Positions 19,423 through 31,799 of a DNA stretch of 64,000 nt are shown in pieces. The position numbers and the translations under genes are program-made. The first letter of the stretch is position 1, and every line of letters starts with the position of its first letter. The notes under the pieces are model-generated. The model did not search any database. It saw nothing but the letters and a program-made list of their open reading frames with translations, and had not been told where the DNA came from. Origin of the DNA: Peronospora farinosa (Eukaryota > Oomycota > Peronosporomycetes > Peronosporales > Peronosporaceae); NCBI GenBank assembly GCA_947646735.1, contig CANTFK010000024.1:372001-436000 (forward strand), given 5' to 3'.

Positions 19423-22400
19423 TCAAACATTCGATAGAGATGAAGGCCGCCCAACGAAGCTAAACCCATCGAAGTCATTCGGACGGTCGGTCTTTCCCAT
19501 CATCACACTTGGTGCGCGATCGCGCGCAGTAATATCGTTCATGTTGCGAGGTGCATAATGTGTATCCATCTTGCCAACACCCGGGTTAAACGGCGGTTGC
19601 ATTTTGCGCTCCAGCAGCTCCGGCCAGTCAATGACATCAAAGAACGGGTGCGTCAACACTTCGTCGGCACCGCGCGGGCCACTACCAAGACGCATCATCG
19701 GATCGCGCGTTAACAGCTGTAATCATCAATGCAATAGCAAAACGGTACGTTAGTGGTATGCAATGTGAAAAAAAATAAGCAGCACGGTAACCTACTCCAT
19801 TGATGAGCGAAATTGCAGCGTCCGAAAAGCTGGGCGAGAAAGTAACCCAGTCCTGCTTCAAAATAGTTTGAAACATAATGTCACGGTTGCGGTGGTAGTA
19901 AGGTGGCTTTCCTCCTATCATTTCGTACAGCAGAATGCCGAACGACCACCAGTCAGCAGCCTTGCCATAAGTCCTGCCTTTCAGTAACTCAGGTGCAATA
20001 TATGCAGCTGTGCCGCAAAATGTTGTCGCACCCTTCAGGCCAGAGACGCCAACCTTAGACAGGCCAAAGTCGGTGATACGCACATGACCGTCATGGTCCA
20101 TCAACACATTTTCCAACTTTGCGTCACGGTAAATGATGTTGGCGCTGTGAAGATGTGCAATGGCAGCGGCAACTTCGGCGGCGTAGAATCGAGCCCACTC
20201 CTCTGGAAATTTACGACGGCGACGCAGATGTGTAGCCAGCGACCCGCCGCTAAGGTAATCCATCACGAGGTACAGCTTTGATTCACTCTGGAAAGCGTAG
20301 TGAAGCTTGACAACAAACGGATGCGAAATATCCGTCAAGATCTTACGTTCAGCCATCGTCGTGTTGACGAGGCCCGACGATACAACTTGTTGCTTCTTCA
20401 ACACTTTCATAGCGTAATGCTCGCCTTGCCGTGGTGGTGTAACTTTGCGGCACAAAAACACCTTTCCGAAACCCCCTGGCCAACAACTTTCATCAACTCG
20501 AAGTCCTTGTCGGAGACTTGTGTGCGCTGCTGCTTATCACTACTCGAGCCACTAGAGCCGGAATTACGCTTGGGCTTCGGCACTGGTTTCGGAAGATAGT
20601 ACGTAGCCTTGATCTTGCTATCATCATCAGTGTCATTACCACTGGTTTTGTTTCCGTTCTTGCCTTCGGACACATCGCTCGACCGATCACCATCCGTTTC
20701 GCCAATCACAATTATGTTAGACTGCCTCCGCGCACGACTAGCAGGCTTTGAAACTGTCTTCAGTCTTCTCAGTTCCGATCGAACATGCTTGACAACGGCG
20801 GTCATGCCAGCTTGGCTCGGATTGGCGCCAATAAATGCAAACGCAGGATCCTCAGCCTTCTCCAGTGTCTTCGGCGTGTTGTCTGCTTCTTGAGATGGCA
20901 TGAAGCCCAAGGACAGGCACACACAATTCACGCGTGCTTGAGAATCCACGATCTGAGCACCAAGAGGCTCGTACGACGCCTCCCAGTTTATTGATCTACG
21001 ACCAAGAAGTTCCAAGATGCCAGGGGATTCGCTGTGATCAATTTCGTGCTTCGACTCAATCAGCGCAACGCGGTGGATCTTTTCACGCGCGCTCAGCTCG
21101 TACGTCTTCAAAATAGACTTCACAAGCGCACCACCGCGAGCGTACGCGATGATGGATACTTGGCCCTTGCACTTCGTAATAAACTGATCCCATACAAAAA
21201 GAACATGTTCTTTAGGTGAAGAAGAGCTTGGAATCGGAACCTCGCGCTCAAAACCTCCCGCCTCATACACGACAGCCGTATTGGAAAACGGGTTACACAC
21301 CACAATTCCAAAGCCCTCTTCTTGAGCACGGGTGAAGTACGGCGTCATAGACCACTTGTGCTCGATTGTCAGCTTTGCGCTCTCCGGGTCCTGCTTCCAA
21401 AGGCCAAGGGGGCCTGAATCCGACAAGAACAAAATGACTTTCTTCGCTGTTGTGTACGCCATCGAGCTATAGAATCGGCAGCGTACAGGAGATTCAGCCG
21501 ATGGCACAAACTGAGGCGTGAAGTTTAGCTCCCTCTCCATAAAGTTGTAAATATCTTTTTTGTCAGTGCGCTCGCTCATCCGGATCGATGGATTTACAGG
21601 ATGCTTGAGTTTCGGTGGCTCTTCGGGTTCATCAAAGGCAGAAATACCACGAGTGTCCAGCTCCAACGAGTCGGCAGAACTCTTGCGTTCGTGACCTTCG
21701 GCTTCGTCGGCAGTTTTTTTGTCCTCATCCGTATCTGAGTTAACTGGCTTATTCTCATCCTTGTTGTACGCGTCGGAGGGCGGCTGCGTCGGTAGCTCTG
21801 TGTCATCTCCACTCTCATCACTACTCGACTCCATTGCTAGCATTGCAATTGTTTTGCGGCGACCCATACCAGCCATGAGTAAACCTGCTGAAGAACGTGA
21901 TGAAGTGCGAACAGGCACGGGAGAAGGCTTTGGCTCCGCCTTAGACTCTTCTTCAGAGTCACTAAATGAGGTGAAGCTGTTCCTTTTACGCTCGGGCTCT
22001 ACAATGCCGAAGTTAGGCTTCAGCGTTTCCTTCTTAGCCTTCGGTGGATTTGGCGAAGCTGCCTCTCGTGATGGTGCTTCTTTTCGAGAGGTGTGTGGTG
22101 ACAAGGTCGGAGATTCCGCATCACTGCTGGACTCTTCGACTGGTCGTCGCACTGGTAAAGAAGGTGTCGAATTTGCGTCGTACAAAGCAACCTTGGCATC
22201 TTCGTCGTCCGGGTCCACATACGCTGGAGACAATTTCCTATCGGCTTTCGTTTCGCTAAGAGCGTCCGCGATGTCCTGATCAAACTTAGCTGAAGTATTG
22301 TTGTCGTCAGGCTGCTCCCGTGCCTGCTGTAAAGAAACTCTCGCCACACGGTTAGAGTATTCCCTTTCACCTACGTCGATGCCGTCCGGCGTCTGCATCA

Positions 22401-24168
22401 CAGCAAGCAGCAGTGTTCTAGCACCCTCAGATAGCGCTTCAAGCTCATCAAACGGCGTCGTTTCGTCATCTATGTCGTCACGCCCATCGATGTCGTCATC
22501 TTCCTCGCCATTCATAGACTTTGCACGTGCAGAACTATCACCCAAGGTGGTTCCGCGTAAATTAAAGCCACAAGCTCCGCAGAAGCGAGAGCCAGTAAGA
22601 ACTGCGTTGCAGTTTACGCACCGCTTCTTTTCGATTTCTGGTTCCTCTTCCACAACATTCAGCTTGTTCAACGCGGTCATCCACTTGTTGCGCTCGCGAT
22701 CGTTGTCGGCGTACACGTAGTATGGCACCTGCTCATTAGTCATGAACATGAAACCAAATGGTTCACCATCCCACTTTTGCACGTCCTCAACCAAAACTTC
22801 AGCTAAGGGTTTACCCTTCGTATTGTTTGCCATGTCATAATCAGAATAGTACGAGATCGAATTTCCACGCAGAATGAAATAGCGCTTCTTCCAGCTTTTA
22901 CGCTTGTGGCCCTGCTTCGTCAGATACCCGGCACATGATACCGGCTCTGGAACACTGGCTGTCGACTTTCTCACCGTTGCCAGCCACTTCTGCTGCTCAC
23001 CAAGAGTGTCCGCAATCACGTAAAACACATTGCCGGTGCCTGTCATGAACATAAGGCCATTTGCCTCGCCGTCCCACGGCGAAACAGATCGTATTTCTAC
23101 GTCTGCCATCGCTAATTGATTTTCACGGTATGCCTGTTGATCCGCATAATGGCGCAGCGACGTTCCGTTCAACACATAGTACGCCATCCGCTGGCTCGGG
23201 ACCAAGTGGCCACGTTTCGTAAGGTATCCTTCACAGCTCACTTCTTCAGTCTCCACCATGAAATCCTTTAACGCACGTAGCCATCTCGAGCGCTCAGACT
23301 CGGACGATGCGTACACGTAATAAGGGATCTGCTTTGTAGTGTAGAACATAAATCCGTGTGCTTCGCCCGACCACGTGGCCACTTTCTCGACCGTCACGGC
23401 GCCGTATTTCTTGCCCTTTTCTTCGCTCGAATAATACTCCAGCACGTTGCCACGCAGAGTAAAGTATCGTGTCTTCCAGTTCGTAAACAAGTGTCCTCGC
23501 TTAGTAAGATATCCTTCGCACTTAATCTCGGTAGGAGTTCCCTCCGGAACCGTCATGCGCGAATCCTTCTCACCACGCGTAAGCATGAACGTCTCACGAC
23601 TGAAGATGCTGCGTCTTGAAACGGAGCGACGGCTGTTCACTGACACTGTCTGACTAAAGTCAATACCACCACCAAAACCGGTCGAGGTAGTAGGAGTATA
23701 GCTACTGACAGGATTGAAGCTATTGGCGGTCGTCGTGGCTGCATAGGGCACCACCGTGTTACTGAACTGCTGGTTGACTCCGTAAGACGTCGACTTGGGA
23801 CCGAGTGAGTGGCCCAAGTGCCCGTTACTCTCGTTCTGATCATTCATAGCGTCTAGATTTGGATTAGAAAGGGGACGAGGCATTCCGTTCAACGTGCTTT
23901 CGTCGCTATGCGGTGCTGCAGAGAGATGTGGCGGATGTTGTGGAGGTGGCGGTGGCGGTGGCCGGGTAAACATGCTGCTGCGAGACGAGGTACGCGGCAT
24001 ACGGCCTACACTCTGCGTGGCACGCAGCGACGGTGTATTTATTTCCGTCGAGGCTGAGGATGAAGAAAGACGGACGGACTCACGTAGTGCGTACGACGTA
24101 GGCGACGTCACCAGGATGTCCTCGTCGACATACTGCTCTTGATTACGCGGAGACTGATCGGCACTCAT
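19423..24168 (-). CDS. AGC protein kinase with three PH domains, zinc ribbon and Arb2 domain (frameshifted)
   Basis: About 1555 residues if one frameshift is ignored. Order: Ser-rich N-terminus with a Pro run; three PH domains beginning near residues 217, 312 and 412 (each CEGYLTKxGH-like); a CxxC...CxxC zinc ribbon near 517; a long acidic linker; an Arb2-like alpha/beta-hydrolase domain (about 860-1135, HVLFVWDQFITKC, AYARGG); then an AGC kinase with YRDAKLENVL, DFG and CGTAAYIAPE, and a C-tail PPFNPGV plus hydrophobic motif FDGFSF. A 79-bp intron (19717-19795, GT-AG, phase 0) splits the kinase. The glycine loop is broken at a run of five C (20472-20476, plus strand): one base is missing relative to an open frame. 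This is either an assembly error or a real disabling indel. Likely role: lipid-responsive signalling kinase. Confidence 0.85.
19717..19795 (-). other. intron in kinase gene
   Basis: 79 bp, GTAGGT donor and TTACAG acceptor, phase 0, joining SLING to LLTRDPMMRLG, the expected AGC kinase helix. Confidence 0.85.
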
Positions 24169-25412
24169 TGCAGCATTGACCTGTGGGGTGAGACGAGGTT
24201 TCTAAAGTTGCACATGACCATACAAATATCAACATACGGTTAAATAACATCACTCAGTGCGGAATGTCCCTGTCTCTTCAATCACGCGCGTTGAAGTGAC
24301 CTTCACTCTCACTCCACAACGAAAAGGAAAGCGCGGGCTTGAAGATGGAGCAACCAAGCCATAATCATTCTCACTATGAGTCGATTGCCGCCTTTCCTTT
24401 GGTGGAGGAGGATGCGACGTAACACGTGGGCGACTGCTTACCTGCTGCTGCTGCTGAGGCTGCTACTGCTGAGTTCGTTTTCTTGTCGTCTAACGCGAAC
24501 CTGCGTGTGTTTATCTTGCAGCGTGTATCGGAATAAATGAGTCGCGCCTTGCTTGCTTGCTCGCTCGCTCCTTCTCTGCTTGCGTGGCCGCCTTCCTCGT
24601 TGTTTGTCCGTAAAAAATCCTCCCTCTGTTAGGTTGCGATAACGTTGCGCGAACACTTGAAGTAGCAACTCAAGTACGACTAGCTCACCACTCAACACTT
24701 TTGATATCCGTCAGATTCAAATTTGCCATAAGTTACAAAGCAAACTTTACTTGACCATTTTATTAAGAGCGAGGAATGGACAGAAAACTGCTACAAGATG
24801 CACGAAAGATGCACGAAAGATGCACGTCAAGTCATATTACGAAAAGATATGTCTCTGCTAATTGTAGTGGAATTGCTTCGCAACAACATCTTTTAGGTAA
24901 ATGTAACGTTGCGTTGCTTGACAGCAGACGCTACTGATGCGGGGAGAGTTTCTTGTGCAACAATCTCGGATGTTTGGACGTCTGGCTATCTACATTCACA
25001 CCGAACTCGATAAAGAAGAGCTTGTTATATATATAGTCCTATGCTATAATCTCTGGATGATACGTTATCACGGGGTAATGACGTTCTGAAGTGTAACGTT
25101 ACTGTTTCGTTGACAAACTCAACGCATTGGAATGTTGTTGCTGCAATCAGGAGAGCCTCAGCAACGACACGATAGCAGATAAATGGCAGAACCCAAAGCA
25201 TGTATTTGAGTGCACAGGTGACCCCCAAGTGGTTATATAACAGCAACAGCGAGGGGGTGCGAGTGATTGATTTGAAGTCCCTACGCCAGCGATGAATGCG
25301 AGGGAATTCATCTTCAAAGCAGCTCGATGTGGCAATGCCAGGCGTAAGCGATCCAGCGTCAAGTGCGTGAAGCTGATTAATAGTCTGCACTGTGTCAAAA
25401 AGTATCGCCTGC
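24169..25412. other. kinase 5' region; no clear gene
   Basis: Contains a CTG-rich trinucleotide stretch (24441-24473) and TTGC/TCGC tetranucleotide runs. A 139-codon minus-strand ORF (25025-25444) overlaps the 3' end of the next gene by 32 bp and has no recognised domain; I do not call it. Confidence 0.4.
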
Positions 25413-26132
25413 TCATGCTGTTTTGCCCGCGTTGCCGTTGACACTATCGGTGGGGAAGCCTCTAGGTGGCAAGTTAGGTATGGGTGTACTAGTAGCGCGA
25501 TAACCGTCGAGCTTGCCGGGCATAAGAAAGCTAATGGGCGGCAAGCGCATCGTTCCTGCAGGTGGCGGCGCTAGACCTCCTCCTAGACCGTTGGGCACGC
25601 CTCCTGCAGCATGCTGCGCGTTCCTGAAAGCATCCGACGCATCCTGGTTGTAACCGAATCGACTTAGCGGCGAGACTGAGGATCCACTGGGAAAGGCTGC
25701 CTCCAGTGACGTGATGGAGTGGAGGCTATGCCGACGAGTACTATCGCTGCCGACACCAATACTACCGAGCTTGACGCGCCGAGCGACACTGACCATGCGA
25801 TGCTTGCGGTCGCTTTTACGCTGATGCTCGTTCTGACGATCCCGGTGGAAGTGGCATAGGGTATGCAGTTGCCCGTTGCGTTTGGTCGCGCGGGGGTTGG
25901 AGCACTTGCCGGACTTGTATTTGCAGAGTAGCTGCTGCTGCTGCTCACTACAAGGGGAGGAGAAGCCGTCGTCCTGGATGCTCATGAGATGGTGGCTGCG
26001 CTTCAGGCGGCGCTGGCGGTAGAGTTCACTGCCTCGGTCGGCACTGTCTGGCTGCAATCCTGTGTCAAGCTGCTCGCGATCTGAAGAGTTGTGCATACAC
26101 GCGCGTACTATGAATGTGAAAAAGTCCTTCAC
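25413..26132 (-). CDS. small basic protein with Cys/His zinc-finger-like motif
   Basis: 239 residues, single exon. A conserved-looking block at about residues 69-113 reads CKYKSGKCSNPRATKRNG, then LHTLCHFHRDRQN and QRKSDRKHR. The C-x6-C-x16-C-x2-H spacing resembles the plant WRC-type finger and similar oomycete proteins. A nuclear regulatory role is inference. The rest is low complexity, rich in Gly, Pro and Ser. The start at 26132 is supported by a strong initiator 72-87 bp upstream. It is transcribed in the same direction as the kinase, 1.2 kb away. Confidence 0.7.
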   Translation of the reverse strand: MKDFFTFIVRACMHNSSDREQLDTGLQPDSADRGSELYRQRRLKRSHHLMSIQDDGFSSPCSEQQQQLLCKYKSGKCSNPRATKRNGQLHTLCHFHRDRQNEHQRKSDRKHRMVSVARRVKLGSIGVGSDSTRRHSLHSITSLEAAFPSGSSVSPLSRFGYNQDASDAFRNAQHAAGGVPNGLGGGLAPPPAGTMRLPPISFLMPGKLDGYRATSTPIPNLPPRGFPTDSVNGNAGKTA

Positions 26133-26203
26133 TGCTGTTGTTGCTGCTAGTGCGGAGCGATGTCAGACGAGTAGACAACAGAGCACTGAATAAGGTCGCG
26201 TTC

Positions 26204-26219
26204 CGAATGAAAAATGAGC
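26204..26219 (-). promoter_or_regulatory. oomycete initiator (Inr) of the Cys/His protein gene
   Basis: On the minus strand GCTCATTTTTCATTCG matches 14 of 16 positions of GCTCATTYYNCAWTTT, 72-87 bp upstream of the ATG, the usual distance for this element. Confidence 0.7.
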
Positions 26220-29200
26220 TGATGTCGGGCAAAAAATGAAGTGAGCACTAATGTCCTTCTGCTCTCCAACCGCTAAGCGTGAAAGTGGCAAGTGCGTTGC
26301 AGCAAGTGGCAAGTGCATACTCCAGCGGCTGGGCAGCTGAACAGAAAACGCTTGGGGATTTGGTGCAGAGACCGAGCGGTCTACAAAAGTCCGGAAAGCA
26401 GCGGAAAGGTTTACGAAACGGTCGACAAGTCAACCTGCACTGCAACCAACGTGCAAGTTCTCCATGAGTTGCTGCTCTCACTGCTCTATACCAGGCTTGC
26501 AGCGGCCTCGCTCCTCTCGCGTATAAGCTTTTTCGTGTGTCTCCAAGGAAAAAAGTGCAGAACTCACCGCTGCTTTGATGTCGCAGTCTCTGCTGCAGCC
26601 TTTACGTCATGGTTGCCGAGAAGTCGTGTATAAACATGAATGGGGCAGCACCTGAGGCTGAAACTCATCACTCTTTTGGCTTTGCATTGGGGTAGGAGCA
26701 ACGGTAACACTTGAATCCGACTTGAGCCGACATTACCCGCCAGAGACCGCTAGAAAATCCAAGAAGCTTAGCGACCGTGGTTCATTGTTACGTAGTACAA
26801 GTCGGTCGGACTGCAGAAGCTTAGCCGCTGCCTGGTACCTCGCTGTATTGTTTCGCCTCCGATGGACACTCCATTGCTGGTGCAGTGGGATCGCCATCTG
26901 GCTCCATATCTTCAAAGCTCAAGTGGGAGGAAACGGTCCACCTATTAACCTGATGTTTGTATTACTTTTTATGGTCGTTCGGAATAAGTTTGCCGTGTCG
27001 ATCGATTCCGAGCCGTTTACGAGGTTTCATTCGCGCCCGAGCAAACGACAGACGGACTGTTGCTTCCGGGCAAGGCTCCTCGCAGCTTGTGATTCGCAGA
27101 TCATTGATGGCTACTGTTGGTGGCTCATTCTGCTCCACAAATTGCAGACTGCCAAATAGCGACACTTTCCCGTTGCTCGATGTCGTCCATATGTGCGGAT
27201 GGGTTTGTATGCGTTTCTAATAAAGATGAAAAGAGCCTTCGTGCATAACGCAGAGGACGACTTGGACATGCACCAACTGGCGTCTTCTGCCGCTTTCACT
27301 GCCCACGTCAACTGTGACTTATATATGCTTCATAAAGCCGACCTGGTTTGGTCACTTTTTCTATGATATGAGTTCGCTACCAACGTGGCGTATGTGACGC
27401 GATCCCTCCATGCTCGGCGCCTCACGCGCAGCATTTTTGCTGGACGTTATCTTATGACACAACACGACGTGATATATAGTCCGCCCTTGCCTCAGCAGCG
27501 TAATGACTTGCCTCCATGCGATGTTGCTGTCTTGCTACTCTAATGAAACGCCAGAAGAAGAAGAAGACTCGGAGAACGTTGTCATCGTCATCTCGTCTTG
27601 TGAGTCGGTCGATAGTCACCAATGTAACGCTTTTACAAGTGTAAATATAGCGCAATCAAAGGTGACATGTATAAGAAGAGAGCACATATGGTCTGTCGTT
27701 TATCTACAGCTGGTGGTAGGACTCATTGAAGCGAGCGTTTTTTGCTGCAGAACTCCGCAGTTACCCAGAACATCGTCTCAGATCGTCTTAGCGATATCCT
27801 GGATAAGATTGGAGCTCTAGGACAGTCCGACGTTGTCACGTTGTCACGTTGTCGTGATGGCTTAAGCTATAACCGTCTAGACTAGATAGCCGGAGAAGTT
27901 GTGCCTCAGTTGCTGTGCAACGCAGAAAGTTGAGCGTGAAGAATACAGCAGGATAACGAGTACATATTTTGCGGATGGTGGAGTGTCGAGATGCCGGAAC
28001 GGCGCGGGGACAATTGTGTCGATATTTCCATCGTTGTGATGTGCAACGTACAGGTGCCGGGCATGGTACCCTTTCACTTTGGTATCACAAACGCGTGCAC
28101 TGCCCAGCGCTATCAGATGCACGTCCTCCCCGTGTCCCCAGAATTCGGGCTGCTTCTGAGGTCGCTTTGATCCAGTGCAATCGTGGCGTGGGATGTCCGT
28201 TCTCCGTTATGGCGTAATGCACAACGGATGGCTGCAGCCCTTCAAGTCACTTCTCGCGCACAAAAAATCGAGCGTCATTGTATAATAGTGATGCCTATTC
28301 TTCTGGCTGTCTTTCCTCGCCAAGGGTGTCCCCATCATTCTTGACGGTCAGAAAAGCACAGGCAATCAGCTAAAATGGTTTGCCCCTTTGCCATCCAAGG
28401 GCTAAGCTTTTGTCGTGCCATGACAACATAATACTCCGTTTTGCGCCACATTTACGTGTACATGTGGGGAGCAACGTGTAAACATTGTTCAGTCAACTCT
28501 TGGCTATGGTGGTGAAGCAAGCGGGCAACTCTAGGCTTCGATACAAGGTCTACGAGCTGGAGGCCGTCGGTATTGATTCTCAAAGCGAGCACAAAGCAGC
28601 TTCAGATCATTGGATTTTCTATCCTTCTCAGGCACGACAGTGTTGAGTAGATTTTGCCACCTGTGTCGCAGCCCGCAATCATTTCTGTATTACCCTTACT
28701 ATAATACCAGCTAGCTAATGCAGAGGGGTACCGTAGCATTCGTGCTGCGGCAGGAATGCCGGCTAAAGTAAGCTGGGTGACCAAAGCTGTTAATATCTCA
28801 GCTCTGGTTAAGCACGAAGCAGAGCGATTTTCTAACATAAATGAGGCATCAAGTTTTTCCGTCGCGCGTAACGTCCGAGTGCTGTACTTAACGCCTGTGT
28901 CGAAGGCGTTCCTTGATATGTCAATATCTCTTTAGCCGTTGCTTTCTCGGCTGTATCGTTGGAACTGTTTCGACGGCACAGGTAACCGCCGATGCTGTAG
29001 GACAGCTCTTTGACGTCAAAAATAAATGCCTTCGACATCGCCGTATTTGCGTATAAAGCTACTGGCGACCAGATCGAGTTTCCCTACTAAACATGGTTTC
29101 GAGCTCACTATTTTTACTTGTGTTCATTATAAAGTGAGGTTCCAATATTCATTTTCATGAACAAGAACATCTTGGCTCGCATCACTGACGTGCTGTATGT

Positions 29201-29301
29201 ATACTTGAGAATGACGAGGCTTTGACAAGCTAGTTTCCTATTGGTCATAATGCTCTTGGGTTTTCCCGTTTAAAACGATCGTGAGTCAGTTTCAAATCGT
29301 C
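26220..29301. other. 3.1-kb gene-poor region
   Basis: No gene recognised. A stop-free frame of about 75 codons at 27940-28170 (plus) has non-random-looking text (NCVDISIVVMCNVQVPGMV) but no start or flanking exons and could be a gene relic. Two short minus-strand ORFs (28602-28838, 28832-29038) overlap in different frames and carry no signal peptide or RXLR motif. Confidence 0.35.
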
Positions 29302-30468
29302 ATGCTAGTCGAGACGCGGCGATGGCAGCGCTCGCTGTCGCTCATGACGTTCAACCTGCTTGCGCCGTGCTATTTCCGACACGGTGGTCGAGTTGAGAGT
29401 GAAGACAAGACGTCCTTTCTCGCTCGTGCACAGGCTGCCATCCAAGCCATTAAGCACGAGCAATGTGACATTGTTTGTTTACAGGAATTTTGGTTCAATC
29501 GCGAGTACCAGCGGGCGTTCCAAGAGGCTTTTCAGCCGACACATTATTTACACACAGCAAAAAGACCGGGGAATAAGGAAGATGGACTGGCTATGTTTGT
29601 GGACAAACGTAAGTTTGAATTGCATTATGTGGAAAATGTGGATCTGGTGGAAGACGCTGGCGATCGCGTGGCGCTTCTGATGCACGTGGCTACTAAATGG
29701 AACCGCAATACTGCGCGTCTCTCACAGCGGTCCTTTATTGTGGTCAACTCGCACTTGACGTTTCCACATACGCACATGTATGCGAGTTTACGACTTAATC
29801 AAATTGACCGCGTACTTGCTGCCGTCCGGAAATACGTTGCCCGCCAGAAACTACAAGATGTACCTGTGCTGCTTTGTGGAGACTTTAATGACTACGACGA
29901 CCCTGTGTACAGACTCGTGACGAAAAATGGTTTTGCGAGCATGTTTGCTCATCTGCACGGCCGAGAAGCCAGGATCACGCACTGCAACCACAACAATAGA
30001 GAGGTGGGCGTCGACTTTATCTTTGGAGCTCGAATCCAGACTCCAGTAGCTGATCCAGAGACTCTTACCACGTCGACACTACGACGACACGCAGACTTAA
30101 CGCTTAGCGACGACGATCAGCCCGAGATTAACGAGTCGAGACTACAGTTGGAGCCTGTGGACTGCCATCTTGTACCTAAGCGACTACCCGACGTGGTGAG
30201 GCTGAAGCGGCCGCAGTTTGGACACGACTGGCTTCATGTAAAAGCCCCCTTGCTACTTAGTGATGAGAAGGAGCTCGTGGATTACTGGCGGATGGTGTCG
30301 GATCATCGACCGCTGGTAGCGACGTTCAGTATGAGGCACGGGGACAGCAGCGGAGCGAAGACAAAGGTTTCGTCAATAGATAATGTGCAAGCGCTGACGG
30401 CCGAGATGAAGGCGAGGGTGGAAGATACCATCCCGATAGATATAGCGACCGACGGCCTCACTCCGTAA
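29302..30468 (+). CDS. endonuclease/exonuclease/phosphatase (EEP) family protein
   Basis: 388 residues, single exon, start at the first in-frame ATG. The full EEP metal/catalytic set is present: MTFNLLAPCY (N18), CLQEFW (E62), VNSHLTF (H151), LLCGDFND (D194, N196) and the terminal SDHRPL (D334, H335). These are Mg-dependent phosphodiesterases that act on RNA 3' ends, DNA, phosphoinositides or sphingomyelin. The text resembles CCR4-like cytosolic members of plants and protists; substrate cannot be told. No signal peptide. An acidic insert lies before the SDH motif (about 245-330). Confidence 0.9.
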   Translation: MLVETRRWQRSLSLMTFNLLAPCYFRHGGRVESEDKTSFLARAQAAIQAIKHEQCDIVCLQEFWFNREYQRAFQEAFQPTHYLHTAKRPGNKEDGLAMFVDKRKFELHYVENVDLVEDAGDRVALLMHVATKWNRNTARLSQRSFIVVNSHLTFPHTHMYASLRLNQIDRVLAAVRKYVARQKLQDVPVLLCGDFNDYDDPVYRLVTKNGFASMFAHLHGREARITHCNHNNREVGVDFIFGARIQTPVADPETLTTSTLRRHADLTLSDDDQPEINESRLQLEPVDCHLVPKRLPDVVRLKRPQFGHDWLHVKAPLLLSDEKELVDYWRMVSDHRPLVATFSMRHGDSSGAKTKVSSIDNVQALTAEMKARVEDTIPIDIATDGLTP

Positions 30469-31799
30469 AGGCAGTTTGCGGTAAGTTAAAGCAACTACAA
30501 TTCGTTTTTGTCGATTCCTCACCTTGTCAGTGTTACGACGTACGGATCCATCGCCTGTGTGGTGCAGACCGCGAGGTAAGTAAGTTATGTCAGACTTCTG
30601 CCTTTTGAATGCCTACTGTTTCAAGCGAAGGAAGCTCGAGCGCGCAACACTACTGCGAGCGTAGGCAAAGCTGTGGTGATAAGTGGCTGGACCAGTGGCA
30701 CCAAGCCGGTCTGCTGACGTACGCAATAAGTGCTGCCAGAACGGACGGTTAAGTGCAGATTTCTGTTGTTCAAGATCGACCACACCATCTTTTGAGTGCA
30801 TCGTTGCTGGTTCTTCTTCTATCGTGACTGTTCTGCCGCGGTTTCAGCCGTTGAGATCATGAGATGGTGTTGCCTTATACGCGGAGCAGCAAGAAAGTAC
30901 AAGCTGCGTGGTGTTCTACGTACACATGTTGTGTAGCAAGGTTGAAGCCATTCTTTGTTGCAGGGCATCTTGCTCTCTCGCTCGCACGCAACAGTAAAAG
31001 TGCAGCTTGTCCAGCACCACCGGATCAAATTGTACTTACGTCTGCATGCACGTTTACAACCTTCAAAGGTCCTATCCAAAAGAAAACGCCCGTCGTTTGA
31101 GCATTGTGTCGCTTAGGACCACGCGTGCACTCGGCGGGCTAAATGATGCCTGCCGTCAAACGCGAAAGGCATAGCTTACATAGGTTCCGACTGGTGGTGT
31201 CAAAAGTATAAGTCGACCCGGATTAGGCATTACTCGCGTCTTAGCGAAAGAAAGCCTCGTCGAGTCACGAGCCGGTGAGTCTCCTTTAAGGGCAACGTAA
31301 ACCTTCTAGTTTGGCGTAAACTGCGCCCGGTGACCTGTAAAAGCAAGAGAACGGCGTCCACCCATTGGTGTGAGGTCACAGGATTTGAGTGGAACGGAAA
31401 CTGCTGAGCTCAGGCAGGCTTCTGGAAAATTGGTTGCGGCCACTCAGCTAAGGCGAAAGCCACAACTGAACTTGAAGGGACGAGCCATGAAGGGATTTAT
31501 TCTAGACATACTAGCTCAATTGCGCCAACTTACACAGGAATTGTTGTTTTTTCATTGACAGTCATACCGATAGACGTTTCTGACAATCACAATATCATAA
31601 CTGATGCCGCGATCCATGAGTTCAGAAGTAATTTTAGCAGAAAATAAGCAACCAAGTAAGGCAAGATGGTCAGCGAATCGAGAAACGCGAGAGACGCCAC
31701 CGCGCCCACGGCCGGAAGGTTGTCGCACGCAGGATTGGAGTCAGGGAGAGCGAACCAAACCTCCATGGACGCGAGAATGCTTCGACAATTCCGATACGA
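30469..31799. other. transition region, no gene seen
   Basis: Short ORFs only. The first recognisable retrotransposon sequence begins at about 31800. Confidence 0.4.

Noticed and set aside
26220..29301. RXLR or Crinkler effector candidates
   Set aside because: I looked for signal peptides followed by RxLR/EER or LFLAK-like motifs in this and the other intergenic regions and found none.
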